This document shows, one piece after another, positions 24,700-32,963 of a stretch of 64,000 nt of DNA (positions are counted from its first letter, which is position 1; each line of letters starts with the position of its first letter). This DNA comes from Mesorhizobium ventifaucium (GTDB lineage: Bacteria; Pseudomonadota; Alphaproteobacteria; Rhizobiales; Rhizobiaceae): the NCBI RefSeq assembly GCF_935822925.1, contig NZ_CAKXZS010000023.1:483384-547383 (forward strand), read 5' to 3'. The translations under genes were made by a program, and so were the position numbers. Under the pieces are notes generated by a model. That model did no database searches and was not told the DNA's origin. It was given only the letters and a program-made list of their open reading frames with translations.

Positions 24700-25551
24700 T
24701 CAGTCCTTGCCCGTCACGACGGGCGTATCGCCAAGCCCACCCCATTCGGTCCATGAACCGTCGTAGAGCCTGTTATCGGTGTGGCCTAGCGTCTCGAGCG
24801 CCAGCGTGATCGCCGCCGCCGTAACGCCTGAGCCGCAAGAGGTGACAACCGGCTTTGACAGGTCGATGCCGGCGTCCTCGATCACCTTGCGCAACCGGTC
24901 TTTCGACAGCAGCTCGCCGTTCTCGGCAAGCGCCGAAAACGGCACATTGCGCGCGCCGGGCATATGGCCTGAGCGAATGCCGGCGCGAGGCTCCGGCTCG
25001 GTACCGGCAAACCGGCCAGGCGAACGCGCATCGGCGATCTGGCTTTCCCCGGTCTCGACGATCCGGCGCATGTCGGCCAGGCTGGCGACGCGAGCGGCAT
25101 CGAAGTCGGCATGGAACACGCAAGGCGCGATCTTCGTCGGCTCTGCCGTCACCGGCCGTCCCTCCGCTTTCCAGCGATCGAAGCCGCCGTCCAATATGTA
25201 GACCTGGAACACCCCCATGACACGGAACATCCACCAGGCGCGCGGCGCCGAGAAGAAGCCCGGGCCGTCATAGACAACGATGGTATCGTCGGCCGAAATG
25301 CCCATGGCGCCGACATATTGGGCGAAATGCTGCGGCGACGGCAGTGTGTGCGGCAGTGGTGAATCAGGATCGGAGATCGCATCGTGATCCAGGAAACGGG
25401 CGCCCGGAATGTGCGCTGCGTCGTATTCGGCGCGCGCGTCGCGCTTCTGCGCCGGCAAATACCAGGACGCGTCGACGATGGTCAGGCCAGGCTCGCCAAG
25501 GCGCTTCTGCAACCAATCCGCATCGACGGTGAAAGGGCTGTCTTCGGCCAT
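24700..25551 (-). CDS. sseA: 3-mercaptopyruvate sulfurtransferase (double rhodanese)
   Basis: Transfers sulfur from 3-mercaptopyruvate to thiol acceptors or cyanide. The 283-residue protein has an inactive N-terminal rhodanese domain (LTIVDASWYLP, YDAAHIPGARFLDHDAISD) and an active C-terminal one with SGHMPGARNVPF, the catalytic-Cys loop VTSCGSGVTAAAI, and YDGSWTEWG. The loop CGSGVTA is the form typical of mercaptopyruvate rather than thiosulfate sulfurtransferases. The start at ATG 25551 (MAEDSP) is chosen over 25578 on family length. It lies in a same-strand run cysteine synthase-alaX-sseA-GNAT, which suggests a sulfur amino-acid theme. Confidence 0.92.
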   Translation of the reverse strand: MAEDSPFTVDADWLQKRLGEPGLTIVDASWYLPAQKRDARAEYDAAHIPGARFLDHDAISDPDSPLPHTLPSPQHFAQYVGAMGISADDTIVVYDGPGFFSAPRAWWMFRVMGVFQVYILDGGFDRWKAEGRPVTAEPTKIAPCVFHADFDAARVASLADMRRIVETGESQIADARSPGRFAGTEPEPRAGIRSGHMPGARNVPFSALAENGELLSKDRLRKVIEDAGIDLSKPVVTSCGSGVTAAAITLALETLGHTDNRLYDGSWTEWGGLGDTPVVTGKD

Positions 25552-25580
25552 TGTTCTTCTCCTGCCCGCCTTTGACAATC

Positions 25581-25612
25581 TGTTTATCAGGCCGGCTGTT
25601 TATCAGGCCGGC
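25581..25612. repeat. Perfect 16-base tandem duplication spanning the alaX stop codon
   Basis: TGTTTATCAGGCCGGC occurs at 25581-25596 and again, with no spacing, at 25597-25612. Since the second copy includes the alaX stop codon, the duplication created a second in-phase-looking stop context just downstream. Confidence 0.85.
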
Positions 25613-26346
25613 GGCATTGGTCCAAAGCGTATTCGGAAGCGCCGGTTCTCGCGACCCTTCTTCTCGACCTTGCCGATATGGATTTCGCCGACTTCTCCAG
25701 TGCTCTTCACGTGGGTGCCGCCGCAAGGCTGGCTGTCGATCGAGGCGTTCTCGCCAATGCAGACCAGGCGGATCTTGCCCGTACCGACGGGCGGCCGAAC
25801 ATTTTTCGATTTCACCAGCCCCGGATTGGCCGCCAGTTCCTCGTCGGTGATCAGCCTGGCAAAGACCGGGTGGTCGGCCCGCACCAATTCCATCAGCCTG
25901 GCCGTCACATCTTCCCTGGTGAAGCCGGCATCCGGAATATCAAAATCGATACGGCTGTCGTCCTCGGAAACCGAGGCGCCGGTGATCGGGAACGGGCAGA
26001 CGACGGTAAGCAAGTGGCAGGCTGTGTGCATGCGCATCAGCAGATGCCGCCTCTGCCAATCGAGGGCAAGCTTTACCGGCTCACCGACCTCAGGCACCGC
26101 CTGCTCAGGCGGCGGCACATGGATGATGTCATCCTTGGTCTCACCGGTGATGGTGGCGGCAACAGCGATCAGGCTGCCGTCGGCGCGTTCGAGGGTGCCC
26201 GTATCGCCAGGCTGCCCGCCCGACGTGGCATAGAAGATCGTCCGGTCGAGAATGATGCCGCCACGGTCGTTGACGGCGACTACCACGGCATCAGCCGTCC
26301 TGAGATAGGCGTCGTCGCGAAACAGGGCATTCGTCCTGTAAGCCAT
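25603..26346 (-). CDS. Alanyl-tRNA editing protein (AlaX type)
   Basis: A stand-alone editing domain that removes Ser or Gly wrongly attached to tRNA-Ala. The 247-residue protein contains the zinc-site motifs HTACH (in LLMRMHTACHLLTVV) and CGGTH (in DSQPCGGTHVKSTGEVG), as well as the N-terminal TIFYATSGGQPGDTG seen in AlaRS editing domains. It lacks the aminoacylation domain. The ATG overlaps the stop of the cysteine synthase gene by one base (TGATG), so translation is coupled; the 43 residues available upstream of it are translation of that gene's end in another frame. A 16-base duplication covers its stop codon. Confidence 0.92.
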   Translation of the reverse strand: MAYRTNALFRDDAYLRTADAVVVAVNDRGGIILDRTIFYATSGGQPGDTGTLERADGSLIAVAATITGETKDDIIHVPPPEQAVPEVGEPVKLALDWQRRHLLMRMHTACHLLTVVCPFPITGASVSEDDSRIDFDIPDAGFTREDVTARLMELVRADHPVFARLITDEELAANPGLVKSKNVRPPVGTGKIRLVCIGENASIDSQPCGGTHVKSTGEVGEIHIGKVEKKGRENRRFRIRFGPMPPA

Positions 26347-27380
26347 CACGCAACCTCTTCGAACGGCACCGAGATCGTGCTCCGCTGTTCCATCCAGCCC
26401 GGCACCGGCAGCTGCTTTTGACGCAGGAATTCCGGGTTGAACAATTTCGACTGGTAGCGCGTGCCGTAGTCGCAAAGCACAGTCACGATGGTGTGGCCGG
26501 GACCCATCTCACGTGCCAGCCGGATCGCGCCGGCAATGTTGATGCCGGTCGAGCCGCCGACACACAGGCCTTCCTCCTGGATCAGGTCGAAGACGATAGG
26601 CAGCGCGTCCTCGTCCGGGATCTGGAAGGAGAAGTCCGGTGTGAACCCTTCCAGATTGGCGGTGACCCGCCCCTGCCCGATGCCTTCGGTGATCGAGCTG
26701 CCTTCGGATTTCAGTTCGCCGGTGGTGTAGAAGCTATAGAGCGCCGCGCCGAGCGGATCGGCGAGCGCGATCTTGACGTCCTTGCTCCTGGCCCTGAGCC
26801 CGAAGGCGACCCCGGCCAGTGTTCCGCCGGAGCCGACCGCCGAGACGAAACCGTCGACCTTGCCGCCGGTCTGGGCCCAGATTTCTTGCGCCGTGGTGCG
26901 GGTATGGCCATCACAGTTGGCGACGTTGTCGAACTGATTGGCCCAGATCGCCCCGTTCGGCTCGGACCGGGCCATCTGCTCGGCCAGGCGACCCGACAGT
27001 TTCACATAATTGTTGGGGTTCTTGTAGGGAACGGCAGGCACCTCGATCAGCTCGGCGCCGAGCAATCTGATCGTGTCCTTCTTCTCCTGGCTTTGCGTGT
27101 CGGGGATGACGATCACGGTGCGGTAGCCAAGCGCCTTGGCGACCAGCGTCAATCCGATGCCGGTGTTGCCGGCCGTCCCCTCGACGATGACCCCGCCCGG
27201 CCTCAAGAGCCCGCGCTGCTCGGCGTCGCGGATGATGAACAGCGCGGCACGGTCCTTGACCGACTGGCCCGGATTCATGAATTCGGCCTTGCCCAGGATC
27301 TCGCAGCCGGTTTCTTCCGAGGCTTTGTTGAGGCGGATCAGAGGCGTATTGCCGATCGCTTCGATCACAGAACGGGGCAT
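26346..27380 (-). CDS. cysK: Cysteine synthase A family protein
   Basis: Pyridoxal-phosphate enzyme that makes cysteine from O-acetylserine and sulfide. The 344-residue protein has the PLP-lysine motif NPGQSVKDRAA (Lys42), the substrate loop VEGTAGNTGIGLTLVAKALG, ANQFDNVANCDGH, the phosphate-binding VSAVGSGGTLAGVAFGL and VGGSTGINIAGAIRLA. It is about 20-30 residues longer than E. coli CysK at the C-terminus (FLRQKQLPVPGWMEQ), a form common in alphaproteobacteria; a cystathionine beta-synthase-like activity cannot be excluded. It is first in the cysK-alaX-sseA-GNAT run and divergent from the SDR gene. Confidence 0.9.
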   Translation of the reverse strand: MPRSVIEAIGNTPLIRLNKASEETGCEILGKAEFMNPGQSVKDRAALFIIRDAEQRGLLRPGGVIVEGTAGNTGIGLTLVAKALGYRTVIVIPDTQSQEKKDTIRLLGAELIEVPAVPYKNPNNYVKLSGRLAEQMARSEPNGAIWANQFDNVANCDGHTRTTAQEIWAQTGGKVDGFVSAVGSGGTLAGVAFGLRARSKDVKIALADPLGAALYSFYTTGELKSEGSSITEGIGQGRVTANLEGFTPDFSFQIPDEDALPIVFDLIQEEGLCVGGSTGINIAGAIRLAREMGPGHTIVTVLCDYGTRYQSKLFNPEFLRQKQLPVPGWMEQRSTISVPFEEVA

Positions 27381-27594
27381 GGAGATTCCTTTATGCTTGC
27401 GGCCGAACCCTAGAAACCCGAAGCTTGGGTTTCAAGGCAAGAATTTGCCTGGTCCAGCGGCATTTCCGGGCTGCAATTTCCTAAAACAGATGTTGCGTTC
27501 CGCCAATCATTGAAGCTCACCATTGAAAAGCGCTCTTTTCATCCGATTTCTTCACCGCTAGAGCACAGGCCAAGACAAAGTCGCAGGGCATAGC

Positions 27595-28416
27595 ATGACA
27601 CTCTATCGGGCCGACCCGAAGCACGGCGTCGCCTGGATTACCGGCGGCAGCAGCGGCATCGGCCGTTCACTGGCCAAGGACCTTGCGGCGCAAGGCTATG
27701 TCGTCGCGGTGACGGCGCTCGACGACGATCCGATCGATACGCTGGTCGTCGAGACGGCGCAGATGCCGGGCCACGTCACGGCCTATCCTTGCGACGTCAC
27801 CGACGAGAAACGCATGGCAAAGACGGTCGCGGCGATTGAGAAGGATCTCGGCCCGATCGTCTTGGCCGTGTTCAATGCCGGGAGCTATATTGCGACCGCC
27901 GGCGAAGACCTCACCGTCCGTGGATTTCGCCAGTCCTTCGATGTCAATTATTTCGGCATCATCAACGGCCTGGTGCCGGTCATCGAGCGCATGCGCGTCC
28001 GCGCGCGCGGCCATATCGTCCTGGTCGGTTCGGTCACCGCCTATTTCGGCTGGCCGACCACGGCCGCCTATGGCGGCACCAAGGCGGCGATCAATATCCT
28101 CGCCGAGTCGCTGAAGTACGATTTCGACAAGATGAACGTCCGCATCCAGGTGATAAACCCGGGCTTCGTCGACACCCCGCTGACCGAGAAGAATTTGCTG
28201 CCGATGCCCGGGCTGATGCCCGTCAATCGCGCCTCGTGCCGCATGGCGCGCGGCATCAAGTCCGGCGGCTTCGAAGTCACCTTCCCGCGCCGCTTGAGCT
28301 GGGGCCTGAAGCTGCTCAGAATCCTGCCGAGACCGTTCTGCCGATGGGTCATCAGCACCGCGACCCGCTGGAAGGCGCGTCCGCTTAATTTCGACCGCAA
28401 GCCGCCGTGCCAATAG
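27595..28416 (+). CDS. Short-chain dehydrogenase/reductase (SDR)
   Basis: A 273-residue NAD(P)-dependent oxidoreductase of the classical SDR family. It shows the cofactor loop WITGGSSGIGRSLAKDLAAQ, the NAG-type motif VLAVFNAGSYI, the catalytic Ser in LVGSVTAYFGW and the YxxxK motif in YGGTKAAINILAESL, then INPGFVDTPLTEKN. The C-terminal 60 residues (from PRRLSWGLKLLRILPR) are basic and may contact membrane. The substrate is unknown. It starts about 210 bases from cysK, divergently, and is followed after about 100 bases by a hydrolase gene on the same strand. Confidence 0.9.
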   Translation: MTLYRADPKHGVAWITGGSSGIGRSLAKDLAAQGYVVAVTALDDDPIDTLVVETAQMPGHVTAYPCDVTDEKRMAKTVAAIEKDLGPIVLAVFNAGSYIATAGEDLTVRGFRQSFDVNYFGIINGLVPVIERMRVRARGHIVLVGSVTAYFGWPTTAAYGGTKAAINILAESLKYDFDKMNVRIQVINPGFVDTPLTEKNLLPMPGLMPVNRASCRMARGIKSGGFEVTFPRRLSWGLKLLRILPRPFCRWVISTATRWKARPLNFDRKPPCQ

Positions 28417-28513
28417 ACCGGCCATCAAAGTTGGCGATCCCGCCGTCGGCGGGACGTCGTTGCCTGTTTGCCGTCGCGGCCACAGGTTGAGAGTTTATTG
28501 CGTGGAGTCTGCG

Positions 28514-29488
28514 ATGGGGCGACGGATCGTGCTTGCGGTATTGGGTCTCGCCGTCATTCTTGTCCTGGCCTTCGTGCTTGGCCCGCGCATCCAAGCCGAC
28601 ACCACGATCCGCTTCGATCCTTCCGTGATCGGCGATGATCCGCAAGCCTATCTGGCACGCAAGGAGGCGGCCGTACCTGATATCCACGACGGGCTGGAAA
28701 AGGAAATCATCTGGGCCAATCCGATGGTTCGTACCAGGACGCCGCTGTCGATCGTCTATATCCACGGCTTTTCGGCGTCGAAGGGCGAGGTTCGCCCGCT
28801 TCCCGACGAGGTGGCCGACCAGCTCGACGCCAATCTTTACTACACCCGTCTCACCGGCCACGGACAGGGCGGTGCCGCAATGGCGGATGGCAGCGTCAAC
28901 GCCTGGATCAACGACTATGAGGAAGCGCTCGCCATTGGCCGAGCGATCGGCGACAAGGTGATCGTCATCGCCACCTCGACCGGCGGCTCGCTGGCAGCCT
29001 GGGCTGCGACGCAGCCGGGCGCATCGGACGGGGTGGCGGCAATAGCGTTCATCTCGCCGAATTTCGGCGTCAAGGCTTCCGGCGCCGAACTTCTGACCAT
29101 GCCGTGGGGCCGAGAGATCGCCGAGCTGGTCGCCGGCAAGCAGCGCAGCTTCGTGCCACGCAATGCGCTGCACGAGAAATTCTGGACCTACCGCTATCCG
29201 ATCGCGGCGACCCTGCCAATGGTGGCGCTGACCGAGCTAGCCTATGGCGCGCCGGTGGAGAAGGCGACCATCCCTGCCCTCTTTATCTTTTCCGATTCGG
29301 ACAAGATCGTGCGGCCGGACCGCACGCGCGAAATCGCCGGGCGCTGGGGCGCGGCGCACGAACTGGTGCCGGTCGACGATACCGGCGATCGAGACAATCA
29401 TGTCATTGCCGGAGACGCGCTGTCGCCAGCAACCACAGCTTTCCTCGCGCAGCGCATTGTCGTGTGGGTACAGGCGATGGTGAAGTAG
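28514..29488 (+). CDS. Membrane-anchored alpha/beta hydrolase
   Basis: A 324-residue protein with an N-terminal transmembrane helix (about residues 5-24, VLAVLGLAVILVLAFVL) and a hydrolase domain facing the periplasm. Landmarks are YIHGFSASKGE (oxyanion-hole type HG), the nucleophile elbow ATSTGGSLAAW (T-S-T-G-G, so the serine lies in an S-x-G variant of GxSxG), an acid in FSDSDKIVRPD, and the His in DRDNHVIAGD. The reaction is unknown; esterase or lipase is the usual guess. ATG 28514 has GGAG nine bases upstream; a GTG 12 bases earlier is possible. A bidirectional terminator follows. Confidence 0.82.
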   Translation: MGRRIVLAVLGLAVILVLAFVLGPRIQADTTIRFDPSVIGDDPQAYLARKEAAVPDIHDGLEKEIIWANPMVRTRTPLSIVYIHGFSASKGEVRPLPDEVADQLDANLYYTRLTGHGQGGAAMADGSVNAWINDYEEALAIGRAIGDKVIVIATSTGGSLAAWAATQPGASDGVAAIAFISPNFGVKASGAELLTMPWGREIAELVAGKQRSFVPRNALHEKFWTYRYPIAATLPMVALTELAYGAPVEKATIPALFIFSDSDKIVRPDRTREIAGRWGAAHELVPVDDTGDRDNHVIAGDALSPATTAFLAQRIVVWVQAMVK

Positions 29489-29498
29489 GTCTCAGGCG

Positions 29499-29535
29499 AA
29501 AAAGGCGACCGAAGCATCGCTCCGATCGCCTTTTT
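29499..29535. terminator. Bidirectional terminator between the hydrolase and DEAD-box genes
   Basis: AAAAAGGCGA (29499-29508) pairs with TCGCCTTTTT (29526-29535), with further pairing inside. A-run on one side and T-run on the other let it stop transcription from both convergent genes. Confidence 0.85.
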
Positions 29536-29589
29536 CAATTGTGAGCAGCCGACCGAGCCCGACAGGCGCGGGCTGGATGCACTATCTGA

Positions 29590-31014
29590 TTACGCAGCCC
29601 GTGCCGCCGGCCGCTTGCCGCCGAAACGACGCTTGTTGTTGCCCTTGAACGCCTTGGTGCCTTCCGGCTTGCGCTCGCCGGCGAAGGCCGGCTTGTCGCC
29701 GAAGCGCTTGTTGCCGTTGTTCTGGCCGCCCGGCCGCCTGCCGTCGCGACGACCATTGCGATCGTTGGCCGGCTCGAAGCTGCGCTCGTTCTTTTCGGCG
29801 GGATTGCGCTGCGGATCGGGACTGCCGAGGTGGTCGGCAACGATCGGCAGCTTGGTGCGGATGATGCGCTCGACCTGGCGCAGCTTGCTGTTCTCGGACG
29901 GGTCGCAAAGCGTGATGGCGATGCCGTCCATGCCGTTACGGCCGGTGCGGCCGATGCGGTGGACATAGCTCTCCGCCTCGTCCGGCAGGTCGAAATTCAC
30001 CACGTGGCTGATGCCGGGCACGTCGATGCCGCGCGCCGCGATATCGGTCGCCACAAGAATGCGCACCGAACCCTCGCGGAAATCGTTCAGCGCCTTCTGG
30101 CGGGCGTTCTGCGACTTGTTGCCGTGGATCACGGCGGCCTTGAAGCCATCGCGCTCGAGGTCCTTGGTCACCCTGTCGGCGCCATGCTTGGTACGCGAAA
30201 AGATGATGACGGACTTCATCGCCTCGTCGGCGAGCATTGTCGACAGCACCTGGCGCTTTTGCTTGGTGCGGGCAAAGACGACGCCCTGCACGATCTCGGC
30301 CGCCGCAGTGCTGTGAGGCGCCACTTCGACGCGGATCGGGTTCTTCAGCAGACCCTTGGCCAGTTCGGCGATTTCGGCCGGCATGGTCGCCGAGAACAGC
30401 ACCGTCTGACGGTCCGGCGCGGTCGCCCTGGCGATGCGCTTGACGTCGTTGATGAAGCCCATGTCGAGCATGCGGTCGCCCTCGTCGAGCACCAGCCACT
30501 TGGTGTCGGCTAGCATGAGGTCGCCCTCACGCACCAGATCGGTCAGCCGGCCAGGCGTGGCAATCAAAATGTCGACGCCGGGAGCAATCTTCTTTACCTG
30601 GCTGAAGCGCGAGACGCCGCCAAGCACGAGTGCTGTCGAGACATGCGCGCCCTTGGCGAGCAGCTTGATCATCTCTTCGATCTGCACGGCGAGTTCGCGC
30701 GTCGGCGCCAGGATCAGTGCACGAGCGGTCTTCGGCCGGCGCTTGGTGCCGAGCGCGATGATCTTCGACAGAATCGGCAGCGCGAACGCCGCGGTCTTGC
30801 CCGAACCGGTCTGGGCGATGCCGAAAATGTCACGGCCTTCCAGCTGCGGCGGAATCGCCTGGGCCTGGATCGGCTTCGGATCGGTGAAGCCTGCGGCATG
30901 GGTAGCCTTGAGCAGCGCGCCCGTAATTCCAAGTGCCGCGAAACCCGAAAGTTCCCCAGTGTTCTTGCCGGTCAAAGTGTTGTCCTTACCGGTCAAAGTG
31001 TTTTCGTTGATCAA
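29590..31014 (-). CDS. DEAD-box RNA helicase, RhlE-like, with variant motif II
   Basis: A 474-residue ATP-dependent RNA helicase. Motifs in order: Q motif region (GFTDPKPIQAQAIPPQL), motif I AQTGSGKT, Ia PTRELAVQI, Ib TPGRL, motif II LVLDEGDRMLDMG, motif III FSATM, IV VIIFSRTKHGAD, V ATDIAARGIDVPG and VI YVHRIGRTGRNG. Motif II reads DEGD where the family has DEAD. The C-terminal 100 residues are basic and rich in Arg, Asn and Gly (NDRNGRRDGRRPGG), typical of RNA-binding tails. The N-terminus holds two copies of NTLTGK from an 18-base duplication. Role probably in rRNA maturation or cold response. Confidence 0.9.
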   Translation of the reverse strand: MINENTLTGKDNTLTGKNTGELSGFAALGITGALLKATHAAGFTDPKPIQAQAIPPQLEGRDIFGIAQTGSGKTAAFALPILSKIIALGTKRRPKTARALILAPTRELAVQIEEMIKLLAKGAHVSTALVLGGVSRFSQVKKIAPGVDILIATPGRLTDLVREGDLMLADTKWLVLDEGDRMLDMGFINDVKRIARATAPDRQTVLFSATMPAEIAELAKGLLKNPIRVEVAPHSTAAAEIVQGVVFARTKQKRQVLSTMLADEAMKSVIIFSRTKHGADRVTKDLERDGFKAAVIHGNKSQNARQKALNDFREGSVRILVATDIAARGIDVPGISHVVNFDLPDEAESYVHRIGRTGRNGMDGIAITLCDPSENSKLRQVERIIRTKLPIVADHLGSPDPQRNPAEKNERSFEPANDRNGRRDGRRPGGQNNGNKRFGDKPAFAGERKPEGTKAFKGNNKRRFGGKRPAARAA

Positions 31015-31401
31015 AATATTCTTCTTTCACGCGGCTCCTGGCCGCAAACATCAATGGCGGCAGGGCGCAACCTGCCGCCGAAAAACTGTCATGAAACGAC
31101 AAGGCGGCGGAAATTGTCGTCCGCACGGCTGCGCTGTCGTGCCCGCAGGCATCATGCCACGGGGCTTTTTCGCCGCCTTGCCGATATGTCGGGAAGAGGG
31201 AAAACAGACGCAACCAGTCTCATTTGTCGAGAAGGCCGGATAGTCCCGGCCCAAGCGCCTATGCCGCCGCATATGGCCCAGTTCGTTGCGAAATGCAAGG
31301 GGCGTCATGTTGCAGCGCAGCGAAAGCCTTGGCGAAGCGGCGCTTGCGCTCACTTGCCGCCATGACTACCACAGATCAGCTTCTTTTTGGGGGACCGACC
31401 G
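31015..31401. other. Intergenic region between the helicase and pccB starts
   Basis: Almost 390 bases separate the divergent starts of the DEAD-box gene and pccB. It must contain both promoters. A minus-strand frame here (start near 31310) begins MTPLAFRNELGHMRRHRR, but it has no ribosome site and no family I recognise, so I do not call it. Near 31283-31302 there is an AT-richer TTGCGAAATGCAAG dyad. I see nothing else definite. Confidence 0.5.
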
Positions 31402-32934
31402 ATGAAGGACGTGCTGAAGGAACTCGAGCGCCGCCGCGCCATGGCGCGCATGGGCGGCGGCAAGGCCCGTACCGACGCTCAGCACAAGAAGGGCAAACTC
31501 ACCGCGCGCGAACGCATCGACGTCTTTCTCGATGAAGGCTCGTTCGAGGAGTTCGACATGTATGTCGAGCATCGCTCGACCGATTTCGGCATGGAGAAGA
31601 CCAAGATCGCCGGCGACGGTGTCGTCACCGGCTGGGGCACCGTCAACGGCCGACCGGTCTACGTCTTCGCCAAGGACTTTACCGTGTTCGGCGGCTCGCT
31701 ATCAGAGGCCCACGCCGAAAAGGTGGTCAAGGTGCAGGAGATGGCGCTGCGCAACCGCGCGCCGATCATCGGCCTCTACGACGCCGGCGGCGCCCGCATC
31801 CAGGAAGGCGTGGCAGCACTCGGTGGCTATGCCGAGATATTCCAGCGCAATGTGCTCGCCTCCGGCGTCATCCCGCAGATTTCAGTGATTATGGGCCCTT
31901 GCGCCGGCGGCGACGTCTATTCGCCGGCAATGACCGACTTCATCTTCATGGTGCGCAGCACCTCTTACATGTTCGTCACCGGCCCGGACGTGGTGAAGAC
32001 CGTCACCAACGAGACGGTAACCGCCGAGAGCCTCGGCGGCGCCTTCGTCCACACGACGAAGTCGTCGATCGCCGATGGCGCTTACGACAATGACGTCGAG
32101 GCGTTGCTGCAGATGCGCCGGCTGGTCGATCTGCTGCCTGCCTCCAACACGGCTGATATCCCAGAGATCGAATGCTACCAGTCGGTCACCGATCACGATC
32201 TGTCGCTCGACCGTCTGATCCCCGAGAATGCCAACAAACCTTACGACATCAAAGAGTTGATCCTTAAAGTTGCCGACGAGGGTGATTTCTTCGAGATCCA
32301 GCAGGATTTTGCGAAAAACATCGTTACCGGCTTCGGGCGTGTCGAGGGCCGCACGGTCGGCTTCGTCGCCAACCAGCCGATGGTGCTGGCCGGCGTGCTC
32401 GATTCGGACGCAAGCCGCAAGGCGGCGCGGTTCGTGCGCTTCTGTGACTGTTTTTCGATTCCGATCGTCACCTTCGTCGACGTTCCAGGCTTCCTGCCCG
32501 GCACCGCGCAGGAATATGGCGGGCTGATCAAGCACGGCGCCAAGCTGTTGTTCGCCTATGCCGAAGCGACCGTCCCGAAGATCACCGTCATCACCCGAAA
32601 AGCCTATGGCGGCGCTTATGACGTGATGGCGTCGAAGCATCTGCGCGGCGACATGAACTATGCTTGGCCGACGGCGCAGATCGCAGTGATGGGCGCCAGG
32701 GGCGCGGTCGAGATCATCTATCGCAAGGACATCGGCAATGCGGAGAAGATCGCAGCACATACAAAGGCTTACGAGGATCGCTTCCTGTCGCCCTTCGTTG
32801 CCGCCGAGCGCGGCTATGTCGACGAGGTAATCATGCCGCATTCGACCCGCCGCCGCATTGCGCGTGCGCTGCGCATGCTGCGCAACAAGGATATGCAGAA
32901 CCCCTGGAAGAAGCACGACAACATTCCGTTGTGA
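31402..32934 (+). CDS. pccB: Propionyl-CoA carboxylase beta (carboxyltransferase) subunit
   Basis: Transfers CO2 from carboxybiotin to propionyl-CoA, giving methylmalonyl-CoA. The 510-residue protein has the biotin carboxyltransferase halves: N-terminal KGKLTARERIDVFLDEGSFE, YVFAKDFTVFGGSLSEAHAEK, IGLYDAGGARIQEG, IMGPCAGGDVYSPAMTDF; C-terminal IVTFVDVPGFLPGTAQEYGG, RKAYGGAYDVMASKHLRGD and WPTAQIAVMGARGAVEII. These match propionyl-CoA rather than acetyl-CoA carboxylase. The start at ATG 31402 follows GGGGGA. The alpha subunit (pccA) is not next door here: downstream is a convergent gene; in many rhizobia it lies a few genes away. Confidence 0.95.
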   Translation: MKDVLKELERRRAMARMGGGKARTDAQHKKGKLTARERIDVFLDEGSFEEFDMYVEHRSTDFGMEKTKIAGDGVVTGWGTVNGRPVYVFAKDFTVFGGSLSEAHAEKVVKVQEMALRNRAPIIGLYDAGGARIQEGVAALGGYAEIFQRNVLASGVIPQISVIMGPCAGGDVYSPAMTDFIFMVRSTSYMFVTGPDVVKTVTNETVTAESLGGAFVHTTKSSIADGAYDNDVEALLQMRRLVDLLPASNTADIPEIECYQSVTDHDLSLDRLIPENANKPYDIKELILKVADEGDFFEIQQDFAKNIVTGFGRVEGRTVGFVANQPMVLAGVLDSDASRKAARFVRFCDCFSIPIVTFVDVPGFLPGTAQEYGGLIKHGAKLLFAYAEATVPKITVITRKAYGGAYDVMASKHLRGDMNYAWPTAQIAVMGARGAVEIIYRKDIGNAEKIAAHTKAYEDRFLSPFVAAERGYVDEVIMPHSTRRRIARALRMLRNKDMQNPWKKHDNIPL

Positions 32935-32963
32935 GGCGCTGATATCGCGAAAGCAGCAAAAGC

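Noticed and set aside
31283..31302. PccR/RamB-like binding site upstream of pccB
   Set aside because: TTGCGAAATGCAAG only partly resembles the TTTGCAAA boxes, there is no paired second box, and no regulator gene is adjacent.
31051..31353. Minus-strand frame between the helicase and pccB, beginning near MTPLAFRNELGHMRRHRR
   Set aside because: Briefly looked like a regulator N-terminus, but it has no ribosome site, no HTH I can recognise and a low-quality second half.
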